Source: Oxalobacteraceae bacterium OTU3CAMAD1 | Lineage (GTDB): Bacteria; Pseudomonadota; Gammaproteobacteria; Burkholderiales; Burkholderiaceae_D | DNA length: 64,000 nt | Assembly: GCA_024123915.1 (NCBI GenBank) | Contig: CP099650.1 | Coordinates: 5,456,001-5,520,000, forward strand | Direction: 5' to 3' | Shown here: positions 35,321 through 43,521 of the stretch, one piece after another | How positions within the stretch are numbered: position 1 is the stretch's first letter | How the letters are laid out: every line of letters begins with the position of its first letter | Notes under the pieces: generated by a model | What the model was told of the DNA's origin: nothing | Databases searched by the model: none | What the model saw: only the letters and a program-made list of their open reading frames with translations | Program-made: the position numbers and the translations under genes

Positions 35321-36367
35321 ATGAGCAACGACGCTATCAAACTGACCTCCTTCTCCCACGGCGGCGGCTGCGGCTGCAAAATCGCGCCCGGCGTGCTGTC
35401 GGAGATCCTGAAGAATTCGACCGGCTTCCCGGTGCCGAAGGAACTGATGGTCGGCATCGAGACGGCCGACGACGCCGCCGTCTACAAGCTCAATGACGAA
35501 CAGGCGCTGATCGCCACCACCGACTTCTTCATGCCCATCGTCGACGACCCGTTCGACTTCGGCCGCATCGCCGCCACCAACGCCATCTCCGACGTCTACG
35601 CCATGGGCGGCACGCCGATCATGGCCCTGGCGCTGGTGGGCATGCCGATCAACAAACTGCCGATCGAAACCATCGGCCAGATCATCAAGGGCGGCGAATC
35701 GATTTGCGCCGAAGCGGGTATTCCGATCGCCGGCGGCCACACCATCGATTCGGTCGAGCCGATCTACGGCCTGGTGGTGCTGGGCCTCGTGCACCCGTCC
35801 AAAGTCAAACGCAACGCCGACGCCAAGGCCGGCGACGTGCTGGTGCTGGGCAAACCGCTGGGCGTGGGCGTGCTGTCGGCCGCGCTGAAGAAGGACAAGC
35901 TGGACGCCGACGGCTACAAGGCCATGATCGCCAACACCACCAAGCTGAATAAGCCCGGCAAGGCGCTATCCGAAATGACCGGCGCGCATGCGCTGACCGA
36001 CGTCACCGGTTTCGGTTTGCTGGGCCACCTGCTGGAGCTGGCGCGCGGCGCCAAGCTGGAAGCGCATCTGGAGATGGCGAAGATTCCGCTGCTGCCGGGT
36101 GTGGAGCAGCTGGCGCACGACGGCTACTTCACCGGCGCCTCGGGACGCAACTGGGACGCGTACGGCAAGGACGTGACCCTGGGCGCGGGCGTCTCGCAGG
36201 CGCAGCACATGTTGCTGACCGACCCGCAAACCTCCGGCGGCCTGCTGGTCTCATGCGACGCCGGCAGCGTCGAGGAAGTCCTGGCACTATTCCGCCGCGA
36301 AGGCTTCGGCGAGGCCGCCGTCATCGGCCGCATGGCCGAAGGCGAAGCGCGCGTGCGCGTCGAATAA
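35321..36367 (+). CDS. senC: Selenide, water dikinase / selenophosphate synthetase (SenC)
   Basis: A 348-residue SelD-family enzyme that converts selenide and ATP to selenophosphate. The glycine-rich N-terminal loop FSHGGGCGCK has Cys17, Cys19 and Lys20 in the same positions as E. coli SelD, with Cys rather than selenocysteine at 17. Other hallmarks are TTDFFMPIVDDPFDFGRIAATNA (as TTDFF and DPFDFGRI) and TDVTGFGLLGHL. It is the second gene of the senB-senC operon and should supply SenB. In genomes where tRNA selenouridine (SelU) or selenocysteine is made, the same protein may serve both; no selA, selB or selU is in the window. The symbol selD would also be correct. Confidence 0.9.
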   Translation: MSNDAIKLTSFSHGGGCGCKIAPGVLSEILKNSTGFPVPKELMVGIETADDAAVYKLNDEQALIATTDFFMPIVDDPFDFGRIAATNAISDVYAMGGTPIMALALVGMPINKLPIETIGQIIKGGESICAEAGIPIAGGHTIDSVEPIYGLVVLGLVHPSKVKRNADAKAGDVLVLGKPLGVGVLSAALKKDKLDADGYKAMIANTTKLNKPGKALSEMTGAHALTDVTGFGLLGHLLELARGAKLEAHLEMAKIPLLPGVEQLAHDGYFTGASGRNWDAYGKDVTLGAGVSQAQHMLLTDPQTSGGLLVSCDAGSVEEVLALFRREGFGEAAVIGRMAEGEARVRVE

Positions 36368-36595
36368 CGACGTCCATAACGGCCGGGGCGCCCGTCCCCG
36401 GTCGCAGGTTTCACCATCCCGATTCCCGCCCCAAAGTCATTGTCGATATTTTCGAACATAGAACCGTAATTTTTCCGCTTTTACTTTTCCCTCACGTCGC
36501 GGATACTTCATTCCAGCAGCGAGCAACGCGAAACAAAAGCCGCGAAAAACGCGAACCACTCTATCGAAATTATTCACTATACTTAGGAGCTTACT

Positions 36596-37249
36596 ATGCC
36601 AACCGCCATCGCCAAACCAGGCAACACCCTGCTGAACCCAACCAACCACACCCTGATCATGATCGATCACCAGTCGCAGATGTCGTTCGCCACCAAGTCG
36701 ATCGACCCGGTCCAGCTGCGCAACAACGTCGCGCTGGTCGCCAAGGCCGCCAAAGGCTTCGCCGTCCCGACCATCCTGACCACCGTCGCCGAAAAATCGT
36801 TCTCAGGCCCGATCTTCGACGAAATCAAATCGGTTTTCCCCGACGAAGTGGCGATCGACCGCACCACCATGAACACCTGGGAAGATCCACGCATCGCCGA
36901 CCGCGTCAACGCCATCGGCAAGGACAAGATCGTGCTGGCCGGCCTGTGGACGTCGGTGTGCATCGTCGGCCCCGCCCTCTCGGCGCTCGACCAGGGCTTT
37001 GAAGTTTATGTCATCACCGACGCCAGCGGCGACGTCTCCGACGAAGCGCACGAACGCGCCGTCGAACGCATGGTGCAACTGGGCGCCCGTCCAATGACCT
37101 CGCTGCAGTACCTGCTCGAACTGCAGCGCGACTGGGCGCGCGGCGAGACCTACAACGAGACCGTGGCCACCTCGATCGCGCACGGCGGCGGCTATGGCCT
37201 GGGTCTGATCTACGCCAAAACCATGTTCAACGCCGGCGAAGGCCACTAA
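36596..37249 (+). CDS. Isochorismatase-family cysteine hydrolase, YcaC-like
   Basis: A 217-residue cysteine hydrolase with the isochorismatase fold. The catalytic triad residues are in MIDHQSQM (Asp), the central lysine region TTVAEKSFSGP, and the nucleophile in WTSVCIVGPALSAL (Cys near residue 122). The HGGGYGLGLIYAK tail is typical of YcaC-like proteins of unknown substrate. A TAGGAG ribosome site precedes the ATG, and TATACT at 36578-36583 could be its -10 box. The 228 bp between senC and this gene include GC-rich inverted sequence near 36385-36400 that may end senC transcription. Confidence 0.88.
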   Translation: MPTAIAKPGNTLLNPTNHTLIMIDHQSQMSFATKSIDPVQLRNNVALVAKAAKGFAVPTILTTVAEKSFSGPIFDEIKSVFPDEVAIDRTTMNTWEDPRIADRVNAIGKDKIVLAGLWTSVCIVGPALSALDQGFEVYVITDASGDVSDEAHERAVERMVQLGARPMTSLQYLLELQRDWARGETYNETVATSIAHGGGYGLGLIYAKTMFNAGEGH

Positions 37250-37285
37250 TCCTGTTCGGGCCGGGCGCCACGCCCGGCCCGCCGA

Positions 37286-38197
37286 TTAGTCATTCGCGCC
37301 GTCCAGCATGGCCGGCCGGGTGATTTGCATAAGCCAGTTGAACACCGCCTCCGCGCGCGGCGCGATGTGGCGCCGCTGCGGCACCATCAACGACACTTGC
37401 ATCGGCGGCGGACGAAATTCGGGCAGCACTTCAACCAACTCGCCGCTGTCGATCAGGCGGCGGTTGGTCGGCACCGCCACCTGCATGATTCCCAGCCCGT
37501 TCAGGCAGCCCGCCTGCAAGAACGTCGAACTGTTGACCGACAGCGCCGCGCGCATCGGCACGGTGAGCACCACGCCGTCCACGTCATAGCGAAACGCCGC
37601 GCCGTCGCTGCGCAGATTGGCCGCGTAATGGACGATGCGATGGTCCGCCAGGTCGGCCAGCGTGCGCGGCGTGCCGTGCCGGCGCAGATAGGCCGGACTG
37701 GCGAGGTTACACATCGCCATCGCGCCGATCGGCCGCGCCACCATATCGGAATCGGGCAGCGGCCCGATCCTCACCAGCGCGTCGAAGCCTTCGCGCACCA
37801 TGTCGATGCGGCGGTCGTTGACGCTGATCCCCAGGTCGAGCAGCGGATGCTCGGCCAGCAGCGACTGCAGATGCGGCATGACCAGCTCCTGCGCGAACAT
37901 GCCGGGCATGTCGATGCGCACCCTGCCGCGCAGCGCGCCGGCGGCGGGCCGGAACATCCCCTGCAACTGATCGGCCTCGGTCAGCAGCTCCTTGCAGCGG
38001 GCCAGGAAGGCCTCGCCGTCGGGCGTGAGCCGCACGCTGCGCGTGGTCCGCTGCAGCAGGCGCCCGCCCACCTCCGCCTCCAGCGCCTGCACCAAGGTCG
38101 AGACCCGGCCCTTGGCCATGCCCAGCTCCTCGGCCGCCTTGGTGAAGCTGGCCAGTTCAGCGACGCGGCTAAATATCCTCAACTCATTCAGGTCCAT
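37286..38197 (-). CDS. LysR-family transcriptional regulator
   Basis: A 303-residue LysR regulator of the CrgA/DntR-like branch. The start at 38197 (MDLNELRIFSRVAEL) gives the standard N-terminus; the upstream M would add ten residues. The helix-turn-helix is FTKAAEELGMAKGRVSTLVQALEAEVG, followed by the linker VRLTPDGEAFL and an effector domain. It is divergent from the SDR gene at 38301 across 103 bp, the classical arrangement for a LysR target. A second promoter sharing sequence with that of the SDR lies at 39121-39160, so both may be controlled. Confidence 0.92.
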   Translation of the reverse strand: MDLNELRIFSRVAELASFTKAAEELGMAKGRVSTLVQALEAEVGGRLLQRTTRSVRLTPDGEAFLARCKELLTEADQLQGMFRPAAGALRGRVRIDMPGMFAQELVMPHLQSLLAEHPLLDLGISVNDRRIDMVREGFDALVRIGPLPDSDMVARPIGAMAMCNLASPAYLRRHGTPRTLADLADHRIVHYAANLRSDGAAFRYDVDGVVLTVPMRAALSVNSSTFLQAGCLNGLGIMQVAVPTNRRLIDSGELVEVLPEFRPPPMQVSLMVPQRRHIAPRAEAVFNWLMQITRPAMLDGAND

Positions 38198-38300
38198 GCC
38201 ATTGTTCTTTTTGACGAAACAGTTCATTCATTTTATAACGATTTATCTCCAATAAACAGAACGGTAAAGTGGGGGCCTCTTTCATTCATTCGGAGCATCC

Positions 38301-39074
38301 ATGAACACGACCACCACATCAAACCGCATCGCCCTCATCACCGGCGCCAGCCGCGGCATCGGCCGCAGCCACGCGCTGCAACTGGCCGCCCGTGGCGTCG
38401 ATGTGATCATCACCTACCTGAACGGCGAAGCGCCGGCCGCCGCCGTCGTCAAGGAGATCGAGGCCCTGGGCCGCCGCGCCGTCGCCTTGCGCCTCGACGT
38501 TGGCGCCTCGGGCACCTTCGCAGCGTTCACCGACACACTGCGCACCACGCTGAAGGACTTTTGGCAGCGCGAGCGCCTCGACTACCTGGTCAACAACGCC
38601 GGCGGCGGCGTCCACGCCTCGCTGGCCGACACCACCGAGGAGCAATTCGACCTGATGATCAACACCCATTTGAAAGGCACGTTCTTCCTGACTCAGAAGC
38701 TGCTGCCATTGATTGAGGACGGGGGCCGCATCATCAACACCTCGTCGGGGCTGGCCCGCTTCACCTTCGGCGGCTTCGCCGCCTACGCGTCGGCCAAAGG
38801 CGGGGTCGATGTGCTGACGCGCTACATGGCGCTGGAACTGGGCCCGCGCGGCATCAGCGTCAACGTCGTCGCCCCGGGGCCGACCACGACGGACTTCGGC
38901 GGGGGCCAGGTGCGCGACGACGCCGCCATGAATGCGCAGTTGGCCAGCATGACTGCGCTGGGCCGGAACGCGGGCGCCGACGACATCGCCGGCGTGGTCG
39001 CGACACTGCTGACGGGCGACGCCGGCTGGATCACCGGCCAGCGCATCGAGGCCTCTGGCGGCCTGCTGCTCTAA
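38301..39074 (+). CDS. SDR-family NAD(P)-dependent oxidoreductase
   Basis: A 257-residue classical short-chain dehydrogenase. Motifs: TGASRGIGRSH near residue 14, NNAGGG near 98, the catalytic serine in NTSSG and YASAK. It is divergent from a LysR regulator and upstream of a DsbA-family and an NTF2-like gene on the same strand. Genes of this type are often electrophile- or quinone-responsive in LysR-SDR pairs, but the substrate is not visible. Confidence 0.9.
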   Translation: MNTTTTSNRIALITGASRGIGRSHALQLAARGVDVIITYLNGEAPAAAVVKEIEALGRRAVALRLDVGASGTFAAFTDTLRTTLKDFWQRERLDYLVNNAGGGVHASLADTTEEQFDLMINTHLKGTFFLTQKLLPLIEDGGRIINTSSGLARFTFGGFAAYASAKGGVDVLTRYMALELGPRGISVNVVAPGPTTTDFGGGQVRDDAAMNAQLASMTALGRNAGADDIAGVVATLLTGDAGWITGQRIEASGGLLL

Positions 39075-39120
39075 AAGGACCGATTCGCTCGATTCACGCA
39101 ACGATCTTTCGATCAGGACG

Positions 39121-39160
39121 GTATTTATTCGCGTAAAGCGAACAGATACAGTTGGGGCCT
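39121..39160 (+). promoter_or_regulatory. Regulatory region of the DsbA-NTF2 pair, similar to that of the upstream SDR
   Basis: A perfect inverted repeat TTCGC-GTAAA-GCGAA lies at 39128-39142, and the block ATTTAT...GAACAG...AGTTGGGGCCTC resembles ATTTAT...GAACGG...AGTGGGGGCCTC in front of the SDR gene (about 38238-38279). The shared arrangement suggests one regulator, probably the LysR protein encoded at 37286, acts at both promoters. Confidence 0.5.
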
Positions 39161-39200
39161 CACTGTCGCAAGCAGTCAACCCACAGAAAGAACGGCTACC

Positions 39201-39851
39201 ATGAGCGAATCGACCCTGCACTACATTTACGACCCGATGTGCGGCTGGTGCTACGGCGCCGCGCCGCTGATCGAGGCGGCGCGCGAAGTCACCCGCATCG
39301 AAGCCCACGCCGGCGGCATGATGATGGGCGCCCAACGGCGCCCCGTCACGCCGGAACTGCGTCGCTACGTCAACGAGGCCGACCAGCGCATCGCCCATTT
39401 GAGCGGCCAGCCGTTCGGCGCCGCCTACAAGGACGCGCTGCTCAACGACAGCGGCGCGGTGCTCGACTCCGAACCGCCGACCACCGCCATCCTGGCGGCC
39501 GAAAAGGTCGCGTCGCAAGGCCTGGCGCTGCTGGCCCGCGTGCAGACAGCACACTATGTCGAGGGCCGGCGCATAGCCGAGCGGCAGGTGCTGGCCGACC
39601 TGGCGACGGACATCGGCATCGACCGCGCCGCCTTCGAAAGCGCCTACGACGACATGGCCGGTCCTGCGACCACGGAGCACGTCGTCGCCACGCGCGCGCT
39701 GATGAACCGCCTGGGCGCGACCGGCTTTCCGTCGCTGGTGCTGGAGCGGGATGGCATCTTCACGCGCGTCGAACTGGCGCCGTATCTGGGCCGCCCCAGT
39801 GCGTGGCTGGCCTTTCTCGGACAGTACTTTCCCGCCAATCAGGAGGTTTAA
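39201..39851 (+). CDS. DsbA-family thiol oxidoreductase, cytosolic
   Basis: A 216-residue thioredoxin-fold protein with the redox motif CGWC at about residue 14 (YDPMCGWCYGA) and the cis-proline loop GFPSLVL near the end. It has no signal peptide, so it belongs with cytosolic FrnE/2-hydroxychromene isomerase-like DsbA relatives rather than with envelope DsbA. It is coupled to the NTF2-like gene (3 bp gap) and shares promoter sequence with the upstream SDR. A role in thiol or electrophile stress is plausible but inferred. Confidence 0.85.
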   Translation: MSESTLHYIYDPMCGWCYGAAPLIEAAREVTRIEAHAGGMMMGAQRRPVTPELRRYVNEADQRIAHLSGQPFGAAYKDALLNDSGAVLDSEPPTTAILAAEKVASQGLALLARVQTAHYVEGRRIAERQVLADLATDIGIDRAAFESAYDDMAGPATTEHVVATRALMNRLGATGFPSLVLERDGIFTRVELAPYLGRPSAWLAFLGQYFPANQEV

Positions 39852-39853
39852 TC

Positions 39854-40252
39854 ATGAGCACAACCAAAACTAATCTGGACATCGTCCGCGCCCACTACGA
39901 CGCCTCCACCAAGGGCGACACCACCGCCATGATGGCCGACGTCGCGCCCGATGTGCGCTGGACCGAAATGGCCGGCTTCCCCTGCGCCGGCACCTGGGTC
40001 GGTCCGCAGGCGGTGCTCGACAACGTCTTCGGCGTTCTGGGACGGGACTGGAAGGACTACCGCTTCGAACTGGAAACGCTGCTCGGCGCCGGCGACAACA
40101 TCATCGGCGTTGGCGTCTACCAGGGCGAATACCGCGCCACCAAAAAGAGCATGCGCGCCCGCGTGACGCACATCTGGACGCTGAAGGACGGCAAAGTCGT
40201 CGCCTTCGAACAGTTCACCGACACGCTGCTGGTGCACCAGGCGATGGCCTGA
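39854..40252 (+). CDS. NTF2-like (SnoaL-type) protein
   Basis: A 132-residue cone-shaped NTF2-fold protein. The start at 39854 follows an AGGAGG site located inside the end of the preceding gene. Typical features are NLDIVRAHYDASTKGD at the start, the conserved WTEMAGFPCAGTWVG and the FEQFTDTLLVHQAM end. Such proteins are small isomerases or hydrolases or simply bind small molecules. The neighbours suggest a shared job with the SDR and the DsbA-like protein. Confidence 0.85.
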   Translation: MSTTKTNLDIVRAHYDASTKGDTTAMMADVAPDVRWTEMAGFPCAGTWVGPQAVLDNVFGVLGRDWKDYRFELETLLGAGDNIIGVGVYQGEYRATKKSMRARVTHIWTLKDGKVVAFEQFTDTLLVHQAMA

Positions 40253-40321
40253 ATCGGTGCGAAATCAATCCTGCGCGGGCCGGATTGCAACGATGCCAGA
40301 TACACCATTACCAACATTCCC

Positions 40322-40351
40322 TTGACAGCCATGCAGGCGATCTCGTACATT
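40322..40351 (+). promoter_or_regulatory. Consensus promoter of the leuA transcript
   Basis: A perfect -35 TTGACA (40322-40327), an 18-bp spacer and TACATT (40346-40351). Transcription would start near 40358, more than 390 nt before leuA and almost at the ATG of the first leucine-rich mini-ORF. Confidence 0.8.
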
Positions 40352-40358
40352 AAGGCCT

Positions 40359-40442
40359 ATGACTTCGCATCTGCACCTATCCGCTTTCCTGCTGCCGTCT
40401 GCTAGCCTATCGCTAGCAGCGCGCCTACTAGCACGCGCTTAA
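40359..40442 (+). CDS. leuL: Leucine-rich leader peptide 1 of leuA
   Basis: A 27-codon ORF beginning at or within a few bases of the predicted transcription start, with AAGG just before the ATG. It has eight leucines, five of them encoded by CTA (positions 40377, 40407, 40413, 40425, 40428). leuA itself, by my reading, has no in-frame CTA, so this codon is rare here. Leu-rich peptides using rare Leu codons are the sensor part of attenuation leaders of leucine genes (known in enteric bacteria). Slow translation of the CTA codons when Leu-tRNA is scarce would change the folding of the following RNA. Confidence 0.75.
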   Translation: MTSHLHLSAFLLPSASLSLAARLLARA

Positions 40443-40525
40443 TCCGCGTTCCAGCCGCGTTTTCAACGCACCCCGTGCAGGCCACAAGCCGCACCCGTCT
40501 TCAAAACCCAGGAAAGTCTGCACCG

Positions 40526-40648
40526 ATGCTCACCCCGGCCACCCATGCTCCATCCCGCACCGGCGATTCGATCGCGCTGCTGGCTGACGCGCGTGCGTTT
40601 GGCCCAGCGCCGCTACCGCTAAAACTACCGATCGGTTGCCTGGCCTAG
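40526..40648 (+). CDS. Leucine-rich mini-ORF 2 in the leuA leader
   Basis: A 40-codon ORF with an AGGAAA ribosome site about 10 nt upstream. It has seven leucines, and three CTA codons are spaced one codon apart near its end (CTA CCG CTA AAA CTA). The stop overlaps the hairpin at 40634-40671. The arrangement, with rare Leu codons just before a hairpin, repeats the logic of an attenuation leader. A second leader ORF in one leuA transcript is unusual. No homologue is known to me, so coding is inferred from the codon pattern and ribosome site. Confidence 0.55.
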   Translation: MLTPATHAPSRTGDSIALLADARAFGPAPLPLKLPIGCLA

Positions 40649-40674
40649 CGTTCCGTGGCCGCCCGGCAGCCTTT
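40634..40674 (+). terminator. Terminator-like hairpin in the leuA leader
   Basis: GGTTGCC pairs with GGCAGCC (one wobble) and an inner GGCC with GGCC across an 11-nt loop, followed by TTT. It overlaps the last codons of mini-ORF 2. The short T run makes it a weak intrinsic terminator; it is the best candidate for the attenuator. Confidence 0.4.
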
Positions 40675-40756
40675 CGCCACACGCAGCGTCGGCGCAAGCA
40701 GCGCATCGCAGCACTCTTTCAAGCACTTCCCAATTTAAAAGACCCAGGAGCACCCC

Positions 40757-42451
40757 ATGATGTTGCAGAACCCAGCAGCGAAGTACCGCGCCTTCCCACC
40801 AGTTCAATTGTCCGACCGCCAGTGGCCCAATAACATCATCTCCAAGCCGCCGATCTGGATGAGCACCGATCTGCGCGACGGCAACCAGGCGCTGATCGAG
40901 CCGATGAGCCCCGAGAAAAAACTGCGCTTCTTCGAACTGCTGGTCAAGATCGGCCTCAAGGAAATCGAAGTGGGCTTCCCTTCGGCCTCGCAGACCGACT
41001 TCGACTTCGTGCGCAAGCTGGTGGAGGAAAACCGCATCCCCGACGACGTCACCATCATCGTGCTGACCCAGTCGCGCGATGAACTGATCCGCCGCACCGT
41101 GGAAGCGGCGGCCGGCGCCAAGCGCGCCATCGTCCACCTGTATAACTCGGTCGCGCCGGTGTTCCGCAAGGTTGTCTTCGGCATGTCGCGCGAAGAGATC
41201 ACCAACATCGCCACCACCGGCACCACCCTGGTCAAAGAGTTGATCAAGCAGCACCCGCAAACCGACTGGGGCTTCGAATACACGCCGGAGTCGTTCTCCA
41301 CCACCGAACTCGATTTCTCCAAGCATATCTGCGACGCCGTCACCGCGATCTGGGAGCCGACGCCGAACAAGAAGATGATCATCAACCTGCCGTCGACGGT
41401 CGAATGCAGCACGCCGAACGTCTACGCCGACCAGATCGAATGGATGTCGCGCAAGCTGGCGCGCCGCGATTCGCTGATCATCAGCGTCCACCCGCACAAC
41501 GATCGCGGCACCGCCGTCGCCTCCGCCGAGATGGCCGTGATGGCCGGCGCCGACCGCGTCGAGGGCTGCCTGTTCGGCAACGGCGAACGCACCGGCAACG
41601 TCGACCTGGTCACCCTGGCGTTGAACCTCTACACCCAGGGCGTGCACCCTGGCCTGGACTTCTCCGACATCGACGAAGTGCGCAAGTGCGTCGAGGAGTG
41701 CAACCAGCTGCCGGTGCATCCGCGTCATCCGTACGTGGGCGACCTGGTATTCACCGCCTTCTCCGGCTCGCACCAGGACGCGATCAAGAAGGGCTTCGCG
41801 CAGCAGAAGGAAGGCGCGATCTGGGAAATTCCGTACTTGCCTATCGATCCGGCCGATCTGGGTCGCAGCTACGACGCCGTCATCCGCGTCAACAGCCAGT
41901 CCGGCAAAGGCGGCATGGCCTACTTGCTGGAACAGGATTACGGCCTGGTGCTCCCACGCCGCCTGCAGATTGAGTTCAGCCGCGCGGTGCAGGCGGTGGC
42001 CGACGCCACCGGCCTGGAAATCACCGCCGAAGGCATCTACGACATCTTCAGCAAGGAGTACTTCGAACAGAACGCGCCATACGCCTACAACTCGCACAAG
42101 ATGGCGGAAGACACCACCAGCGACGAGCCGGTGCAGATCGACATCAACCTGACCCACCGCCAGGCGCCGATGGCGCTGCAAGGCGGCGGCAACGGCCCGA
42201 TCGACGCCTTCGTCGACGCGCTCGGCCTGGACATCAAACTGATGGACTACCACGAGCACTCGATCGGCTCGGGCGCCAACGCCAAGGCGGCCTGCTATGT
42301 CGAACTGCGTCTGGCCAACGGCCCGACGCTGTTCGGCGCGGCCACCGACAGCAACATCCTGACCGCCTCGTTCAAGGCGGTGCTTAGCGCCGTCAACCGC
42401 CAGCTGAACACCATCGAAGCGGCACAAGCCAAAGGCGCGGTAGCGGCCTAA
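40757..42451 (+). CDS. leuA: 2-isopropylmalate synthase
   Basis: A 564-residue enzyme that condenses acetyl-CoA and 2-oxoisovalerate, the committed step of leucine synthesis. It is the long LeuA2 form. The TIM-barrel shows [11 protein letters not shown] (metal/substrate site), [24 protein letters not shown] and [10 protein letters not shown]. The C-terminal regulatory dimer domain (about residues 430-560) is present, so the enzyme is probably feedback-inhibited by leucine. A CCAGGAG ribosome site precedes the ATG. Transcription appears to be controlled by the leader with two leucine-rich mini-ORFs. leuB, leuC and leuD are not in the window. Confidence 0.97.
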   Translation: MMLQNPAAKYRAFPPVQLSDRQWPNNIISKPPIWMSTDLRDGNQALIEPMSPEKKLRFFELLVKIGLKEIEVGFPSASQTDFDFVRKLVEENRIPDDVTIIVLTQSRDELIRRTVEAAAGAKRAIVHLYNSVAPVFRKVVFGMSREEITNIATTGTTLVKELIKQHPQTDWGFEYTPESFSTTELDFSKHICDAVTAIWEPTPNKKMIINLPSTVECSTPNVYADQIEWMSRKLARRDSLIISVHPHNDRGTAVASAEMAVMAGADRVEGCLFGNGERTGNVDLVTLALNLYTQGVHPGLDFSDIDEVRKCVEECNQLPVHPRHPYVGDLVFTAFSGSHQDAIKKGFAQQKEGAIWEIPYLPIDPADLGRSYDAVIRVNSQSGKGGMAYLLEQDYGLVLPRRLQIEFSRAVQAVADATGLEITAEGIYDIFSKEYFEQNAPYAYNSHKMAEDTTSDEPVQIDINLTHRQAPMALQGGGNGPIDAFVDALGLDIKLMDYHEHSIGSGANAKAACYVELRLANGPTLFGAATDSNILTASFKAVLSAVNRQLNTIEAAQAKGAVAA

Positions 42452-42468
42452 GCGCTTTTCAATGCGGC

Positions 42469-42497
42469 GCCGGCGGGAACAACGCGTTCCCGCCGGC
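42469..42497 (+). terminator. Strong hairpin after leuA
   Basis: A perfect 12-bp GC-rich stem (GCCGGCGGGAAC / GTTCCCGCCGGC) with a 5-nt loop, 18 bp after the leuA stop. No T run follows on the plus strand, so it may be a terminator helped by Rho or an mRNA-stabilising hairpin. Confidence 0.6.
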
Positions 42498-42596
42498 CGC
42501 CCACAGCACCAGCCAGCACTCAAGCCAGCCGTCGGAGGCGTCATAGATCGATTTGACCTGTTCGGAATGGAGGGATGTGGCCAACTTCAGACGTCA

Positions 42597-42620
42597 TTGA
42601 TGAGAATTACTCTCAATAAC
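42597..42620. promoter_or_regulatory. Fur-box-like palindrome without an obvious target gene
   Basis: TTGATGAGAATTACTCTCAATAA contains the 7-1-7 arrangement TGAGAAT-T-ACTCTCA, one mismatch from symmetry and close to Fur-box style sites. It lies between the ends of leuA and the GNAT gene, where no promoter is expected. It may be a relic or chance match. I see nothing else in 42498-42688. Confidence 0.35.
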
Positions 42621-42688
42621 AGCCTGACTTTCATCCCGCTCGCAAGAATACGTCTCTGGCGTTGACAGTGTTGGGTGGTGACCTGCGC

Positions 42689-43195
42689 TTACAGCTGGAT
42701 ATCCATCAGCACATCGTCGTACGGCACGCCGTCGACGATCAACGCGCAATGTTCGCGTCCATAGACTTTGAAGCCGATCGATTCGTACAAGGTGATCGCC
42801 GCCGCGTTGCCGACGGTGACGGCCAGGGTGACCTTGGTCACGCCTTCCATGGTCGAGATGAATTCCATCGCGTGCTCCATCAGCTGGCGGCCAACGCCGG
42901 TGCCTCGATAGGCGACATCGACCTGCATGCCGCGGATGTAGGCTTTGTGACGCAGCTTGATCTGCGATTCGCGGCCGACACCGACCATGCCGACCAGGCG
43001 ATCGCCGTCAAAGGCGCCGAAACGGTTGCGGCCCGCCTCCGATTCGAAGTAAGCCTCGGTCACGGGGATCGGCGTATTGCACTCCTCTTCATAGCTGGAG
43101 GTGAAAGCGGTTGGGGTTTCACGAAGGCCGGAAAGGCGCAATGACTGGAAAGCTGCGGCGTCTGCGGGAGTTAATCGGCGTATGAGGATAGGCAT
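42689..43195 (-). CDS. GNAT-family N-acetyltransferase
   Basis: A 168-residue acetyltransferase. The start at 43195 (MPILIRRLTPADAAAF) is supported by a promoter whose predicted start site (about 43230) lies downstream of the alternative ATG at 43234. GNAT motif A with the acetyl-CoA pyrophosphate loop is VDVAYRGTGVGRQLM, and motif B follows as NAAAITLYESIGFKVYGRE. The substrate could be an amine, antibiotic or protein N-terminus. It stands alone. Confidence 0.9.
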   Translation of the reverse strand: MPILIRRLTPADAAAFQSLRLSGLRETPTAFTSSYEEECNTPIPVTEAYFESEAGRNRFGAFDGDRLVGMVGVGRESQIKLRHKAYIRGMQVDVAYRGTGVGRQLMEHAMEFISTMEGVTKVTLAVTVGNAAAITLYESIGFKVYGREHCALIVDGVPYDDVLMDIQL

Positions 43196-43236
43196 AATAA
43201 GAGAAAGATAAAAAAGTGGAATCGAACGATGCATAA

Positions 43237-43265
43237 ATTATCATTTACCTCACTACCAATAGCAA
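43237..43265 (-). promoter_or_regulatory. Promoter of the GNAT gene in the 326-bp gap 43196-43521
   Basis: On the minus strand TTGCTA (43260-43265) and GATAAT (43237-43242) are 17 bp apart. The rest of the gap holds no gene that I can support. It does contain repeated TTATG/TATGAC words (43300-43355) and two related motifs, TGTCCAGATTTTGGCCGGAC (near 43356) and GGACAAAAATCGGGACAAAA (near 43421, opposite orientation), which may be regulator sites of unknown identity. Confidence 0.55.
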
Positions 43266-43521
43266 GCGAATAGGGGCGCCCGGATGAAACTTAACCGGCT
43301 TATGGTAATTAAGATCGTTCGTATGACATTTATGACAGGCCTTATGCCGCTTATGTGTCCAGATTTTGGCCGGACCAAACCGTTATGGCGACTGGCGCCC
43401 CGCCGTCGCCGCGCCGCGCGCGGACAAAAATCGGGACAAAATAGCCATCACCGGGATGAATTTCTAGACTGGCAGTCGAGCGCCGCGCGGTTGGGCGGCG
43501 ACTGCGACGGCGGCGTCACAT

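Noticed and set aside
40440..40525. A strong intrinsic terminator directly after the first leuA leader ORF
   Set aside because: Only weak GCGTT/AACGC pairings are visible and no hairpin with a T run. The better candidate is at 40634-40674.
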